Positions 45,905 to 54,824 of a stretch of DNA of 64,000 nucleotides are shown here, piece by piece. The translations under genes were made by a program, and so were the position numbers. Origin of the DNA: Neolewinella xylanilytica (GTDB lineage Bacteria > Bacteroidota > Bacteroidia > Chitinophagales > Saprospiraceae); NCBI RefSeq assembly GCF_002934605.1, contig NZ_PTJC01000008.1, forward strand, positions 163,060-227,059, given 5' to 3'. The first letter of the stretch is position 1. Each line of letters begins with the position of its first letter. A model generated the notes under the pieces. The model ran no database searches and was not told the origin of the DNA. It saw only the letters and a program-made list of their open reading frames with translations.

Positions 45905-47407
45905 TTAGACGAGCGAAAGTACCCCGTTCAGCGGAATGGCTAACCAGGCCGGACGGCTATTCAGTTCGTAGGCTACTTCGTACACCGCTTTTTCCAGGAT
46001 GAAAAGATTCAGCAGCGCCCGGCGGTCTTCCTCCCGCGCCGGAAGGTAGGGGGCGTCGCCGGAGGCAGCAAAGTAGGCATCCAGGTAATTGGCGGAAACT
46101 TCCCGGTACCAAGCTTCCGCCCGTTCCGTAAGGTCGCGCCCCCGGTACCGCTCGGCGTTGAGAAGGAGCTGGCCCTGGGCGGCGTAGTGAAAGGAACGAA
46201 CCATTCCACCTACGTCCTTGAGGGGCGGGCGCTTTCGCCGACGCTCGGGGATGGTCAAAAGCGGCTCCCCTTCGAAATCAATGATGTAGAAATCGGTATC
46301 GGTGTAGAGTACCTGCCCCAGGTGGTAATCGCCGTGAATACGAGTAAGCTGGGCCTCCAACGGGCGATCCCGCAAACTACTCAACCGATCGTTCAACTGC
46401 CCGTGGGCCCCCAATACCCGTCGGGCGAGTACCTGTTCGGGGCCGGGCAAGCCGTCCATTTTTTCCGCCAGCTGGGCGAACTGCCGTTCCAGTAACCGCA
46501 GCGCGGCATCGGTAATTTCGGCCCGGTAGGCCGGCGTCATTTCCTCTGGAGCGAGGTCGGGACGATCGGGGCCGGCGGAAGCTAGCGCCCGGTGCATTTC
46601 GGCGGTACGCTCCCCCAGCTGCCGGGCCCGGTCGATGGTGTGCTTGCCGACGGTACGGTCGTCATCGGCAAAGTATTCTTCCGTCAATTGCTGGAAAAGT
46701 TCCCATGCATCACCGCGATTATCGACCTTGCCGGTCATCAGGCCCAGGTTCAGGTATTCCTCGTCATTTTCCATACTGCCTACCCCGAGACTGCCACCGT
46801 AGGGGGGGCAATTGTCGAAAGCCGTTCGCTCCGAGAGGAAGCGTACCAACTCCAGATCGGGATTTAGGCCCACGCCCAGTTTGCGGAAGAGCTTGAAAAA
46901 GAACCGGTCGTCGTAAATAATGGCCGTATTGCTGGTGTCGATCGCGGGAACGGTGCTGGTGGTGGACGCACCGGCTGCTCTCAGGGCGCTCCCGGCTTCG
47001 GCGTTGAGTCCGTTTTCCCCTTCCGCGTTGTTCAGGATCATTTCATAGAGGCGGGCCCGAAAATCGTCACGCGGCACCGCATCGGCCAGCATCCCGGTGC
47101 CGGTGATTTCACCGAGGATGAGTTTGGGGAATCGCTCTTGGTACATGGTCCGCCGCTCCTTGGTAAAATTAAGCGCCAGAGGCATCTGGTAGCGCTCCCG
47201 ACTTCCGTCGTTGAAGTCGACGCTGATGGTGACGATGCCCGCATCCTCTTGTACGGGATACACTGCGTCGACGCGGCAAGTAGTGATCGACTTCCCTTTA
47301 CTGGTGAACCACCGCTGACCGGGCAGGTAGCCGGGAAGCAGCACGTTGGTTAGGGCGTCAGTAAAATCGGGGTCTTCGAAGAGTCGGGAAAAGGGTGTCA
47401 CGGGCAT
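45905..47407 (-). CDS. Maltokinase-like protein
   Basis: A 500-residue aminoglycoside-phosphotransferase-fold kinase. The N-terminal cap (PGYLPGQRWFTSKGKSI) is characteristic of maltokinase (Mak/Pep2), and the catalytic loop IHGDYHLGQVLYT with FYIIDFEGEP near residue 370 supplies the Brenner-type HGD and DFE motifs. Mak phosphorylates maltose to maltose-1-phosphate, the substrate of GlgE. It follows the trehalose-synthase gene by 99 bases and precedes dapB. No GlgE is in the window. In some bacteria TreS and Mak are fused; here they are separate. Confidence 0.88.
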   Translation of the reverse strand: MPVTPFSRLFEDPDFTDALTNVLLPGYLPGQRWFTSKGKSITTCRVDAVYPVQEDAGIVTISVDFNDGSRERYQMPLALNFTKERRTMYQERFPKLILGEITGTGMLADAVPRDDFRARLYEMILNNAEGENGLNAEAGSALRAAGASTTSTVPAIDTSNTAIIYDDRFFFKLFRKLGVGLNPDLELVRFLSERTAFDNCPPYGGSLGVGSMENDEEYLNLGLMTGKVDNRGDAWELFQQLTEEYFADDDRTVGKHTIDRARQLGERTAEMHRALASAGPDRPDLAPEEMTPAYRAEITDAALRLLERQFAQLAEKMDGLPGPEQVLARRVLGAHGQLNDRLSSLRDRPLEAQLTRIHGDYHLGQVLYTDTDFYIIDFEGEPLLTIPERRRKRPPLKDVGGMVRSFHYAAQGQLLLNAERYRGRDLTERAEAWYREVSANYLDAYFAASGDAPYLPAREEDRRALLNLFILEKAVYEVAYELNSRPAWLAIPLNGVLSLV

Positions 47408-47506
47408 AGTTGTCGAATGAAATTCACTGTTGGTATAGCGTTAGCGACCGGGCATTGTTTACGGGGTGGCACCCGCGCACCGCCGCCCGACCCGCCTTTC
47501 GGGTGG

Positions 47507-49180
47507 CTACTTTCCGGCCGTGGCCGGGGTGCTCATGACGGGCTTGACCCCCCGCAGCCGAAACCAACGGAAGCCGTATGACCCGATCCGGACTTCATAG
47601 CCGCCCTTCTCTTTCGGATTGATTTCCAGTGGCTCGATCAGGTCTACCAGGGGCGTGGGAAGGTCATCAAAGCCGTCGAGGTTGATGACCACCGGGCTGG
47701 CGCCGAAGTTGTGGACGGTAAGCAGCAGCGTGCTCCGGTAGCGGTAAACCATGGTTAGTACGGTCGGGCCGTCCGTATCCAGGATTTCCCACTCTCCGTA
47801 ACCGATCTCCGGACACTCCTTTCGCAGCCGCACCATCCGCTTGGTCCAGTTCAAAAGACTGTCGCGTTCTCGCAATTGCCGCTCTACGTTGAGCATTTCG
47901 TAGTCGTAGGGTCCCTGGTTGATGACCGGATGCACGAGGTCCTTCGCTTCCGCCGAGGAGAATCCGCCGTTCTGCTCGTCGCTCCACTGCATGGGGGTAC
48001 GCACCGCTTCCCGCTCCTTCAGGCTCAGATCGTCGCCCATGCCGATTTCGTCGCCGTAGCGCATCACCGGGGTGCCGGGCAGGGCGAACATCAGGCTATA
48101 GGCTAATTCTATTCTGGCGCGGTTGCCGAGCATCGGGGCCAGCCGTCGGCGGATACCCCGGTCGTACAATTGCATACTGTCATCGGGGCCAAAGGCGGCG
48201 AACACTTTTTCCCGTTGCTCGTCGGTGAGCCGGCCCAGGTCGAGCTCGTCGTGGTTGCGTAGGAAGTTGGCCCACTGGGCGGTGGGATATATTCCCGCCG
48301 TTTCCCGGAGCGCGTCGGCAAGGGGCTTGCTTTCCCCCGTGGCCAGGGCATAGAAAAGGTGCTGGTTGACAAAGAAATTGAACATGAGGTGGAGCCCCCC
48401 ACCCTTGTCGCCGAAGTATTTCTTGGCTTCCTCGGGAGCGATATTGGCTTCCCCGAGCAGCACGGCACTCCCGTTCCGCCACTGCAGGAACCGGCGCATA
48501 TCTTCCAGGTACTCGAAGCGGATCTCGCGGTTACCGTTCGAACCGGGTTCCTGGGTTTCCAGCACGAAGGGCACGGCGTCTACGCGAAAGCCGGCGACTC
48601 CGAGGGAAAGATAGAAGCCCATCACGCGATTAATCTCCTCCCGCACTTCGGGGTTGCCCATATTCAGGTCGGGCTGAAAATCGTAAAAGCGGTGGAAATA
48701 GTAGGCTTTGGCCTGCTTGTCCTTCGTCCAGGTGGCATCCTGCACACCGGGGAAGATGACGCCTTCGTCCCAGTCCTCGGGTTTCTTCTTCGACCAAACG
48801 TACCAGTCGTGGTGGCGGGCGTCTTCCCCCTTTCGAGCGTCCTGGAACCAGGGGTGCTGATCGCTGGTATGATTGACGACTAAGTCGATGATGACCTTGA
48901 TGCCGAGGTTATTGGCCAGGTTCATGAACTCGGCGAAGTCGCCCAAACTGCCGTGGCGGTCGTCGACGCCGTAATAGTCCATGATATCGTAGCCGTTGTC
49001 CTTATTTGGTGATGGCTGGAAAGGAGCGAGCCAGATCACGTCCACCCCCAGGGAGTGGAGGTATTCGAGGCGGCGGGTGAGTCCGGCGAAGTCGCCCACC
49101 CCGTCGCCGTTGCCATCCATAAAGGTTTCCAGATCGAGGCTGTAGATGATGGCGTTTTTATACCAGAATTCGTTGATCAT
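47507..49180 (-). CDS. treS: Trehalose synthase-like GH13 enzyme (maltose alpha-D-glucosyltransferase type)
   Basis: A 557-residue glycoside hydrolase family 13 enzyme. The starting WYKNAIIYSLDLETFMDGNGDGVGDF and the catalytic set GFRVDAVPF (nucleophile Asp), LLGEANI (acid/base Glu) and FLRNHDELD (transition-state Asp) are clear, and the C-terminal domain begins near 460. The order and the adjacent maltokinase favour TreS, which interconverts maltose and trehalose; an alpha-glucosidase or alpha-amylase activity cannot be excluded. It is divergent from the flavoenzyme at 49281, and its stop lies by a small ACCCG/CGGGT hairpin. Confidence 0.85.
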   Translation of the reverse strand: MINEFWYKNAIIYSLDLETFMDGNGDGVGDFAGLTRRLEYLHSLGVDVIWLAPFQPSPNKDNGYDIMDYYGVDDRHGSLGDFAEFMNLANNLGIKVIIDLVVNHTSDQHPWFQDARKGEDARHHDWYVWSKKKPEDWDEGVIFPGVQDATWTKDKQAKAYYFHRFYDFQPDLNMGNPEVREEINRVMGFYLSLGVAGFRVDAVPFVLETQEPGSNGNREIRFEYLEDMRRFLQWRNGSAVLLGEANIAPEEAKKYFGDKGGGLHLMFNFFVNQHLFYALATGESKPLADALRETAGIYPTAQWANFLRNHDELDLGRLTDEQREKVFAAFGPDDSMQLYDRGIRRRLAPMLGNRARIELAYSLMFALPGTPVMRYGDEIGMGDDLSLKEREAVRTPMQWSDEQNGGFSSAEAKDLVHPVINQGPYDYEMLNVERQLRERDSLLNWTKRMVRLRKECPEIGYGEWEILDTDGPTVLTMVYRYRSTLLLTVHNFGASPVVINLDGFDDLPTPLVDLIEPLEINPKEKGGYEVRIGSYGFRWFRLRGVKPVMSTPATAGK

Positions 49181-49280
49181 TAATCTTGAGCTTTTTCGGA
49201 CCGGTGGTATGGACGCAAACCGGGGGGCTTATGTTCTCGAACATTCTTGGTGAGGGCCGCTTCCAGAGAAAAACCTTTGC

Positions 49281-50243
49281 ATGGCTTCTTTCGGCTACCA
49301 GATTTCCCAGGAACAGTATACCCCGCGCCACCTCCTCCAGCTGGCCAAGCAGGCCGAAGCCGCCGGCTTCGACGAAATGGCATCCTCCGATCATTTATTC
49401 CCCTGGAGTAATGCCCAGGGGCAGAGTGGATTTACGTGGTCCTGGTTGGGATCGGCCCTGGAAGCCACCTCCCTACCCTGCGGCGTAGTCACTTGCCCCT
49501 ACGAACGGTACCACCCGGTGATCATCGCCCAAGCAGTGGCGACGCTCTGCCAGATGTACCCGGGGCGGTTCTGGCCCAGCTTCGGTAGCGGGGAATTCCT
49601 CAACGAGCACATCACCGGCAACCACTGGCCGGAAAAGGCGGCCCGCAACCGCAAGCTGGCGGAGTCGGTCAGCATCATGAAACGATTGTGGGCGGGCGAG
49701 CGATTCACCCACCGGGGAGAGTTTATCACCGCCGAAGACGTGCGGCTCTACACCCTACCGGACGAGCCCCCCGTAGCCATCGCGGCCGCCATTACCGCGC
49801 GGACCGCCGCCGAGGTAGCGGAATGGGCCGACGGGCTCTACACCGTCTGGAAGCCCCACAACAAGCTGGACGACGTTATCGACGCTTTCCGGAATAATGG
49901 CGGTGAAGGGAAACCGATTTACCTGAAAGTCGACCTCTCCTGCGCTCCGACGCGAGAAGAAGCGGTCGAACTGGCCTTCGAGCAGTGGCAGACCAATGTA
50001 GGCACGTCGGCGGTCCACGGCGAGCTCCGTACCCCGGAGCAGTTCGAGTCGGCGAGTCAGTTCATCGGCAAACGCGAAGTAGCGGAATCACTCCGCATTT
50101 CCCAGGATCCGGAGGAGCACGTAGAGCTGCTGAAGAAGGACCTGTCCCTGGGTTTCGACAAGATCATTCTTCACAACGTCGGCCTTAACCAGGAATACTT
50201 CTTCGATTTCTACGGCAAGCACGTGCTGCCGAAACTCCGGTAA
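49281..50243 (+). CDS. Luciferase-like (LLM) flavin-dependent oxidoreductase
   Basis: A 320-residue TIM-barrel of the bacterial luciferase superfamily. The N-terminus FGYQISQEQYTPRHLLQLA and the WSNAQGQSGFTWSW/LEATSLPCG stretch match the group annotated as non-F420 flavin oxidoreductases (TIGR03885 type). Flavin binding would be at SGEFLNEHI near 104. Substrate unknown. The start codon is 1 base after an AACCTTTGC sequence (one mismatch from the -7 box), so it may be leaderless. It lies opposite treS with 100 bases between; such enzymes often sit beside trehalose-pathway genes. Confidence 0.82.
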   Translation: MASFGYQISQEQYTPRHLLQLAKQAEAAGFDEMASSDHLFPWSNAQGQSGFTWSWLGSALEATSLPCGVVTCPYERYHPVIIAQAVATLCQMYPGRFWPSFGSGEFLNEHITGNHWPEKAARNRKLAESVSIMKRLWAGERFTHRGEFITAEDVRLYTLPDEPPVAIAAAITARTAAEVAEWADGLYTVWKPHNKLDDVIDAFRNNGGEGKPIYLKVDLSCAPTREEAVELAFEQWQTNVGTSAVHGELRTPEQFESASQFIGKREVAESLRISQDPEEHVELLKKDLSLGFDKIILHNVGLNQEYFFDFYGKHVLPKLR

Positions 50244-50255
50244 GTAGCTAGTCCG

Positions 50256-50693
50256 CTAATTGGAGGCCGCCCGCAACTCCCGGTACATCGCCTGCACGTC
50301 GTAGCGGTTCTCGGGGAATACCCAGTTGCGGCGGTCGCGGGTCTGTAGGAGCAGCACCGTCTGATCGGTATTGATCCCCCGACCGACGCGCTCGAGGCGC
50401 ATGGTCTGGGGCGAAGGAACCGGGTACGCTTCCCCATCAATTGTCATGACCTTACCGGTGATGGCCACCACCGGGTATTTCATGGCCGTCCAGAACGCCC
50501 CCATCAGTGCCATAAGGAACAAGAGTCCGGCGAAGTAGGCCAGCATCGGCAGCAGTACCCGTTGGCGCGCATCCCGGGAGGGTTGCTTGTTGGCCCGCAC
50601 CGCCAGGAACACCATCACCCCGATGCCCGCGACACAACCCGCCATGGTGAGGTAAAGATCCTGAAGGGCTGGGCTGAACTGGGTAGGTTCCAT
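50256..50693 (-). CDS. Small membrane protein of unknown function
   Basis: The ATG at 50693 gives 145 residues with two hydrophobic helices (about 14-32, LTMAGCVAGIGVMVFLAV, and 48-66, MLAYFAGLLFLMALMGAFW) and a soluble C-terminal part (about 70-145). I do not recognise the family. It starts 7 bases after the thioredoxin-like gene and is probably its co-expressed partner. No catalytic motif is visible. Confidence 0.75.
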   Translation of the reverse strand: MEPTQFSPALQDLYLTMAGCVAGIGVMVFLAVRANKQPSRDARQRVLLPMLAYFAGLLFLMALMGAFWTAMKYPVVAITGKVMTIDGEAYPVPSPQTMRLERVGRGINTDQTVLLLQTRDRRNWVFPENRYDVQAMYRELRAASN

Positions 50694-50700
50694 AACGGTA

Positions 50701-52137
50701 TTATTTGCCCGCCGCAGCGGCTTGCTGCAGGAAGCCATCCATTACCTCACCGAGCTGATCGGCCCCGATGCGCTTACTGACGATGGTTTTGTCTTCGTCA
50801 AGGAGGAAGATTGCCGGGGTGGACTGGATATCGTAGGACTTATAGAACCGCTGGTAGGGGTCGGCAACTTGGATCCAGTCGCCGGTGCCCTGCTCGTCTA
50901 CGTAATCCCAGCAATTTCCGATTTCGTCGGCTCCCTTGGTGCAGACGGAGAAGATCCGGACGTCTGCCATTTCCCCATATTTCTCAAAGAATTCCTTCAT
51001 GAGGGGAGTGGATTTTTTACAGGCCGGGCAGTCGTACCGCCAGAAGTAGAGTACGGTGTACTTCGCATCCACGTCGTAGAGGTTAATCGGCGATCCGTCG
51101 CGGCGCGTCATGTGCAGGTCCGGTGCCTTTTTGCCGATCAGCAGCGGTTCGAGGCGGTTGGCATTATCGACCATCTTTCCGACTTGCTCTTCGTCGGCCC
51201 AATAAGCCTTGCCGTTTCCGTAGTAGCGGTCGACCATGTGCACGTAGAGGGCATCCATGCCGACCAGTTTGCTGGTGGCCGCTTCGTTGGTGTAGTGAAC
51301 CACCAGCATGCGGTAGGCTTCGGATTGGGGGTCGAGGCGGTTCAGCACCTGGTCGATGGCGGCGGCCAGGGTGTCGGGATGCCGAACCTGCAAGGAATTG
51401 ATGAAGTAATCGACCCGGCTGAACAGAAAGGGGGTACGGACGAGGCGGGGGTCACCCAAATTCAGGCCGTCGAAGTAGTGTTCCTGCAACCACCGCCACT
51501 GCAGGCGTTGGCGTTCGTCCTGATTGGTTTCCTGCGCGTATGCCGGGGGTTCCGGGGATTGATTGAACCGGATAATCGAACTCACGAAGGCATCGGGTTG
51601 GCTCGTCGCAAGGGCCTCCTGGTAAGCTTTTACTTCCTGGTCGATCGCCAGTAACCGTTCGCGGGCTTGTGCGGCGAGCGCGGGTGCAGCGGTGGAATCC
51701 GATACCGTTTGCCGGTAAGGCGCGCTTTCTTCCTGTTTTTGACGGATAAAGGTGAGGTATTCATAGAATAACTCGTTTTGCCGGTCCCCTTCTACGGTCA
51801 CGTTCGCCAGGTCGGCCGTACTCGTGTGGAGGGTGAATTCCTGGTCGTCGTCGCTGCTCACCAGCACCTCGAAGTAGTTGTTGTCCGGAGAAAGCACCAC
51901 CAGGTAAATGCCCGGTTCGAGGGCGGCGGTATCGCTTTCGAAAACGTAGGTGCCCTCCGGGCTTCGGGAGGCGGTGTCCACGATGTACTGCTTGTCCATC
52001 ATGTAGTAGCCCAGCGTAAGGATCGCTTCGTTGTACCCTTCGATGTCGACTTCGATGCGGTACGCTGCATCATCCTGGGCGGATAGCCCAAGCGTGAGAA
52101 CGAAGAGGAGCAGGAGGAGCGGCAAACGGTTTTTCAT
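50701..52137 (-). CDS. Exported thioredoxin-like (TlpA/ResA-type) protein
   Basis: A 478-residue secreted protein: signal peptide (MKNRLPLLLLLFVLTLGLSAQ), a beta-rich N-terminal domain (about 25-130) of the DUF4369/DUF5106-like kind found in Bacteroidota, a helical middle (about 130-300) and a C-terminal thioredoxin domain (about 335-478) with the redox motif CPAC in FWRYDCPACKKS, then TPAIFLLDEDK with the cis-Pro. It likely reduces disulfides or links to cytochrome maturation in the periplasm. It has a perfect -7 box and is followed 7 bases later by a membrane protein. Confidence 0.88.
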   Translation of the reverse strand: MKNRLPLLLLLFVLTLGLSAQDDAAYRIEVDIEGYNEAILTLGYYMMDKQYIVDTASRSPEGTYVFESDTAALEPGIYLVVLSPDNNYFEVLVSSDDDQEFTLHTSTADLANVTVEGDRQNELFYEYLTFIRQKQEESAPYRQTVSDSTAAPALAAQARERLLAIDQEVKAYQEALATSQPDAFVSSIIRFNQSPEPPAYAQETNQDERQRLQWRWLQEHYFDGLNLGDPRLVRTPFLFSRVDYFINSLQVRHPDTLAAAIDQVLNRLDPQSEAYRMLVVHYTNEAATSKLVGMDALYVHMVDRYYGNGKAYWADEEQVGKMVDNANRLEPLLIGKKAPDLHMTRRDGSPINLYDVDAKYTVLYFWRYDCPACKKSTPLMKEFFEKYGEMADVRIFSVCTKGADEIGNCWDYVDEQGTGDWIQVADPYQRFYKSYDIQSTPAIFLLDEDKTIVSKRIGADQLGEVMDGFLQQAAAAGK

Positions 52138-52155
52138 CGCGGTGGTTTGGGGTCA

Positions 52156-52163
52156 CAAAAGTA
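52156..52163 (-). promoter_or_regulatory. Bacteroidota -7 promoter box (TACTTTTG) for the thioredoxin-like gene
   Basis: Perfect TAnnTTTG, 18 bases before the ATG at 52137. Confidence 0.6.
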
Positions 52164-52285
52164 ACGATTTTCGGGCGGGCCGGGGTATGCCGGACCGGGT
52201 GCGGAGCGAACACGACCGGTGGCGTGATCGTTGCAATTACAGCCGTTGAACCGGTCTTTTAGTAATCCATTAACCAAAAATCACC

Positions 52286-52762
52286 ATGCGAACCTTCACC
52301 GCCTTTACCGGAATTTCGCCCGAAAACTCCAGATACCGTAACTCCGACCACCTTTTCGACCTGGAAAGGAAACGTCTCTATGGTAACCAGACCATCGACG
52401 GAGATTACGAGATGAGCGTACCGGGCGCCAACATTACCGAACTTACCGACAAAGACAAGGGAGGTTACCTGATCGAGCTGGCCGCTCCCGGGTACGAACG
52501 TGAAGATTTTCATATCAGCGTTCACAAAGACGTACTCACTATTAAGGGAGATCTGGATGAAAGCCGCCGTCGGAGCCACGATTCCTACAGCCGCCGGGAA
52601 CACAATTATCATACCTTCAGCCGGAGTTTTACCTTGCCGGAGACCACCGACGAAGACAACATCACGGCCAATTACCGCAACGGTATCCTGGAGGTGTTCG
52701 TACCTACGCTTAAGCCGGTAGAACAAACCACCGCCCCCCGCCGTATCCAGGTTGGTTCCTAA
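52286..52762 (+). CDS. Hsp20/alpha-crystallin small heat-shock protein
   Basis: A 158-residue chaperone that holds unfolding proteins. The alpha-crystallin domain spans about 48-145: GGYLIELAAPGYEREDFHISV, VLTIKGDLDE, a charged loop, then FSRSFTLPETTDEDNITANYRNGILEVFVPTLKP with the conserved NGxLxV-type NGILEV. The N-terminal region is short. A sequence resembling a heat-shock promoter (GTTGAA at 52245, CCATTA at 52267) lies upstream, but the fit is loose and not counted. It is convergent with aroB, with a hairpin between the two genes. Confidence 0.92.
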   Translation: MRTFTAFTGISPENSRYRNSDHLFDLERKRLYGNQTIDGDYEMSVPGANITELTDKDKGGYLIELAAPGYEREDFHISVHKDVLTIKGDLDESRRRSHDSYSRREHNYHTFSRSFTLPETTDEDNITANYRNGILEVFVPTLKPVEQTTAPRRIQVGS

Positions 52763-52776
52763 CCGACCCCAATCTG

Positions 52777-52818
52777 CCGTAGCCCCCGTGTGTCAAACCT
52801 ACCACGCGGATGCTACGG
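52777..52818. terminator. Imperfect hairpin between convergent hsp20 and aroB
   Basis: CCGTAGC at 52777-52783 pairs perfectly with 52812-52818, with inner CGTG/CACG pairing (52787-52790/52803-52806). The right arm overlaps the aroB stop codon. No T-rich tail follows on either strand, so a bidirectional terminator is plausible rather than shown. Confidence 0.35.
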
Positions 52819-53883
52819 TTGAATACGAATACGGTTATAATAGCGCAGCGACTCCTGGATTACTTCCGGAGTCGCTGTTTCGTTTACGACATGGCGGCCG
52901 GGGCTGTCCAGGAAGGTGAAGTTGATCTCGTCGGCGTCGTTTTTCTTATCCTGCCGCATCAGCCCGATCATTGCCGGAAAACCGGCTTCGGGTATTTCCG
53001 GGTGGCCATAAAGCCGGATCAGGTAGTTGACGATGGTGTCGAGATCGTGCGCCGACAGCCGACCCGCCCGGTGGCTGAGCCAGGATTCGCAGATCATGCC
53101 CACCGCGATCGCCTCCCCGTGTAGCAGACGATCCTCCCCCTCGAGCAGGTACGATTCGACGGCGTGGCCGATGGTATGACCGAAATTCAGGGCTTTCCGT
53201 GCACCCCGTTCCAACGGATCATCCAGTACGATGCGGCGCTTGATGTCGACGCTACGGCCGATCAGGGAGGCCCAATCCACATGGTCCAGCTGAGTCGCAG
53301 CTTGCAGTCGCTCCCATTCCGCCGCATCGGCGATGAGCGCGTGCTTGACCACTTCGGCGAACCCGGAACGGATTTCCCGGTCGGGTAAGGTAGACAAAAA
53401 TCGGGGGTCAATCCAAACGGCTACCGGATCGGCAAAGAGGCCGATGCTATTCTTCACTCCGAAGAAGTCGATGCCCAGTTTCCCCCCCACGCTGGCGTCT
53501 ACCTGGCTAAGGAGGGTGGTCGGGATCTGCACGAAATCCATTCCGCGCTTGAAGGTGGATGCCACGAAGCCGCCCATGTCACCGATCACGCCGCCACCGA
53601 GATTGAGGCAGCACCACCGCCGTCCCGCTCCGGCCCGGAAGAGTTCTTCCCATAGATCGCGGCAGGTCTCCAGGTGCTTGTGGCGCTCGCCCTGGGCTAC
53701 GGTAACGGTAACGACTTGCTCGCCAGCGAGGTAATTGTTAATCAGCGGGAAGCAGTACTGCTTCGTATGCTCGTCCATGATGATTACCCAACCGGCATAC
53801 TTTCGTTGCCGTAACCACGAAAAGTGATCGTCCCCAATAGTTTCGATACGAATCCGGTAAGCTTCCCCAACGTCCAGCGTCAT
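52813..53883 (-). CDS. aroB: 3-dehydroquinate synthase
   Basis: It makes 3-dehydroquinate in the shikimate route, using NAD and zinc. The 356 residues show the NAD loop LGGGVIGDMGGFVASTFKRG, QIPTTLLSQVDASVGGK, KNSIG and the metal-ligand regions GFAEVVKHAL and GHTIGHAVES. The sequence FGHTIGHAVE is intact. It is 68 bases downstream of the barrel-like gene on the same strand and has a TAGTATTG near the -7 position (53904-53911, one mismatch). Confidence 0.95.
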   Translation of the reverse strand: MTLDVGEAYRIRIETIGDDHFSWLRQRKYAGWVIIMDEHTKQYCFPLINNYLAGEQVVTVTVAQGERHKHLETCRDLWEELFRAGAGRRWCCLNLGGGVIGDMGGFVASTFKRGMDFVQIPTTLLSQVDASVGGKLGIDFFGVKNSIGLFADPVAVWIDPRFLSTLPDREIRSGFAEVVKHALIADAAEWERLQAATQLDHVDWASLIGRSVDIKRRIVLDDPLERGARKALNFGHTIGHAVESYLLEGEDRLLHGEAIAVGMICESWLSHRAGRLSAHDLDTIVNYLIRLYGHPEIPEAGFPAMIGLMRQDKKNDADEINFTFLDSPGRHVVNETATPEVIQESLRYYNRIRIQP

Positions 53884-53951
53884 AGTTGCATCTTGTTGAG
53901 TTGCAATACTACGGTACCGCCGGCAGACGGGGCGGGTTAGCGGAACGGCGT

Positions 53952-54752
53952 TTACCAGCGTTTACCGATCTGAAAATTGATAAAGAGGCTTAAAAATAGC
54001 GGACTGTTGCTGACACCCGGGGTCAGCTCGCTCTCGATCATGATATCGGTATTGCCCAGGAAGTACTCGGCCATGATGCCGGCCTCCAGGCTCTTCGCGG
54101 TCTCGTCGTAGGCTCCGAAACCGAAGTGGGTGGCGAATTTAGCGTGTACCCCGGGGCGCAGCCCGATTTCGTCGATTCCGACCGTCCAGGCACTCGCCCC
54201 GAAGACATTCGGCTGGTTATTGAGGAATATGGCCTGGTTATCACCCGTGTAGCGGACATCCAGGGGAGCTGCGTCAGCCTGCTCGATCTCCAGATAATAC
54301 GGTTTCAAGATTCCCAGGGAAGGCCCGAACTCATAGGAATAGCCTATCGCCACCCCCCGTTCCCGCGCCTTTTCCGAAAGAAATTTCTTCATCCCGAAGC
54401 CCAGCCGCAGGGCGTAAAGTTGGTTCTGCTTCCCGAAAACGTAGGCGCGGCTCACCCGGTTATTGACGATATTCACCCGGTCGGGATTTTCCCGACGCTC
54501 GCGGCTGTGGCGAATGTCGCCGAAGGTGAGCGTCCAGAAGCGGGTTTTGTCGTAAGTAATCAATCGGCCGCTGCGCACGCCCAAAAAGAAGTTGCGCGGG
54601 GTAGCGATGGCCACGTTAAACGTCAGTTCGTGATCATAAACCACGCCGATCGACTTCGCGTCGTAAATATTCCGGTCACCCGGCAACTGCTGTTGCGCGA
54701 TCAGCGTAGGCCCGAAAAACAAACAGCAGCCCAGGAGTAGAAGTCGGTACAT
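53952..54752 (-). CDS. Probable outer-membrane or exported beta-rich protein
   Basis: A 266-residue protein with a signal peptide (MYRLLLLGCCLFFGPTLIAQQ). The body alternates polar and hydrophobic residues in long strands (SIGVVYDHELTFNVAIATPRNFFLGVRSG, VAIGYSYEFGPSLGIL) and ends FLSLFINFQIGKRW, an aromatic terminus compatible with an outer-membrane barrel of about ten strands. I know of no specific family. It precedes aroB on the same strand and faces the deacetylase-like gene across a 72-base divergent gap. Confidence 0.7.
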   Translation of the reverse strand: MYRLLLLGCCLFFGPTLIAQQQLPGDRNIYDAKSIGVVYDHELTFNVAIATPRNFFLGVRSGRLITYDKTRFWTLTFGDIRHSRERRENPDRVNIVNNRVSRAYVFGKQNQLYALRLGFGMKKFLSEKARERGVAIGYSYEFGPSLGILKPYYLEIEQADAAPLDVRYTGDNQAIFLNNQPNVFGASAWTVGIDEIGLRPGVHAKFATHFGFGAYDETAKSLEAGIMAEYFLGNTDIMIESELTPGVSNSPLFLSLFINFQIGKRW

Positions 54753-54824
54753 AAAGGGGAATATATAGCCAATTACAGCAATCCGCGTGGCTTTGTTGAA
54801 TCCGGCTACCTTTAGCCAACCGAA

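Noticed and set aside
47490..47504. ACCCG/CGGGT hairpin beside the treS stop as a terminator
   Set aside because: The stem is only 5 bp and no T-rich tail follows; mak is probably still co-transcribed.
52245..52272. Heat-shock (sigma-32-like) promoter upstream of hsp20: GTTGAA and CCATTA 16 bases apart
   Set aside because: Only a loose fit to the E. coli consensus, and the spacing is long; Bacteroidota heat-shock promoters are poorly defined, so it was not listed as a feature.
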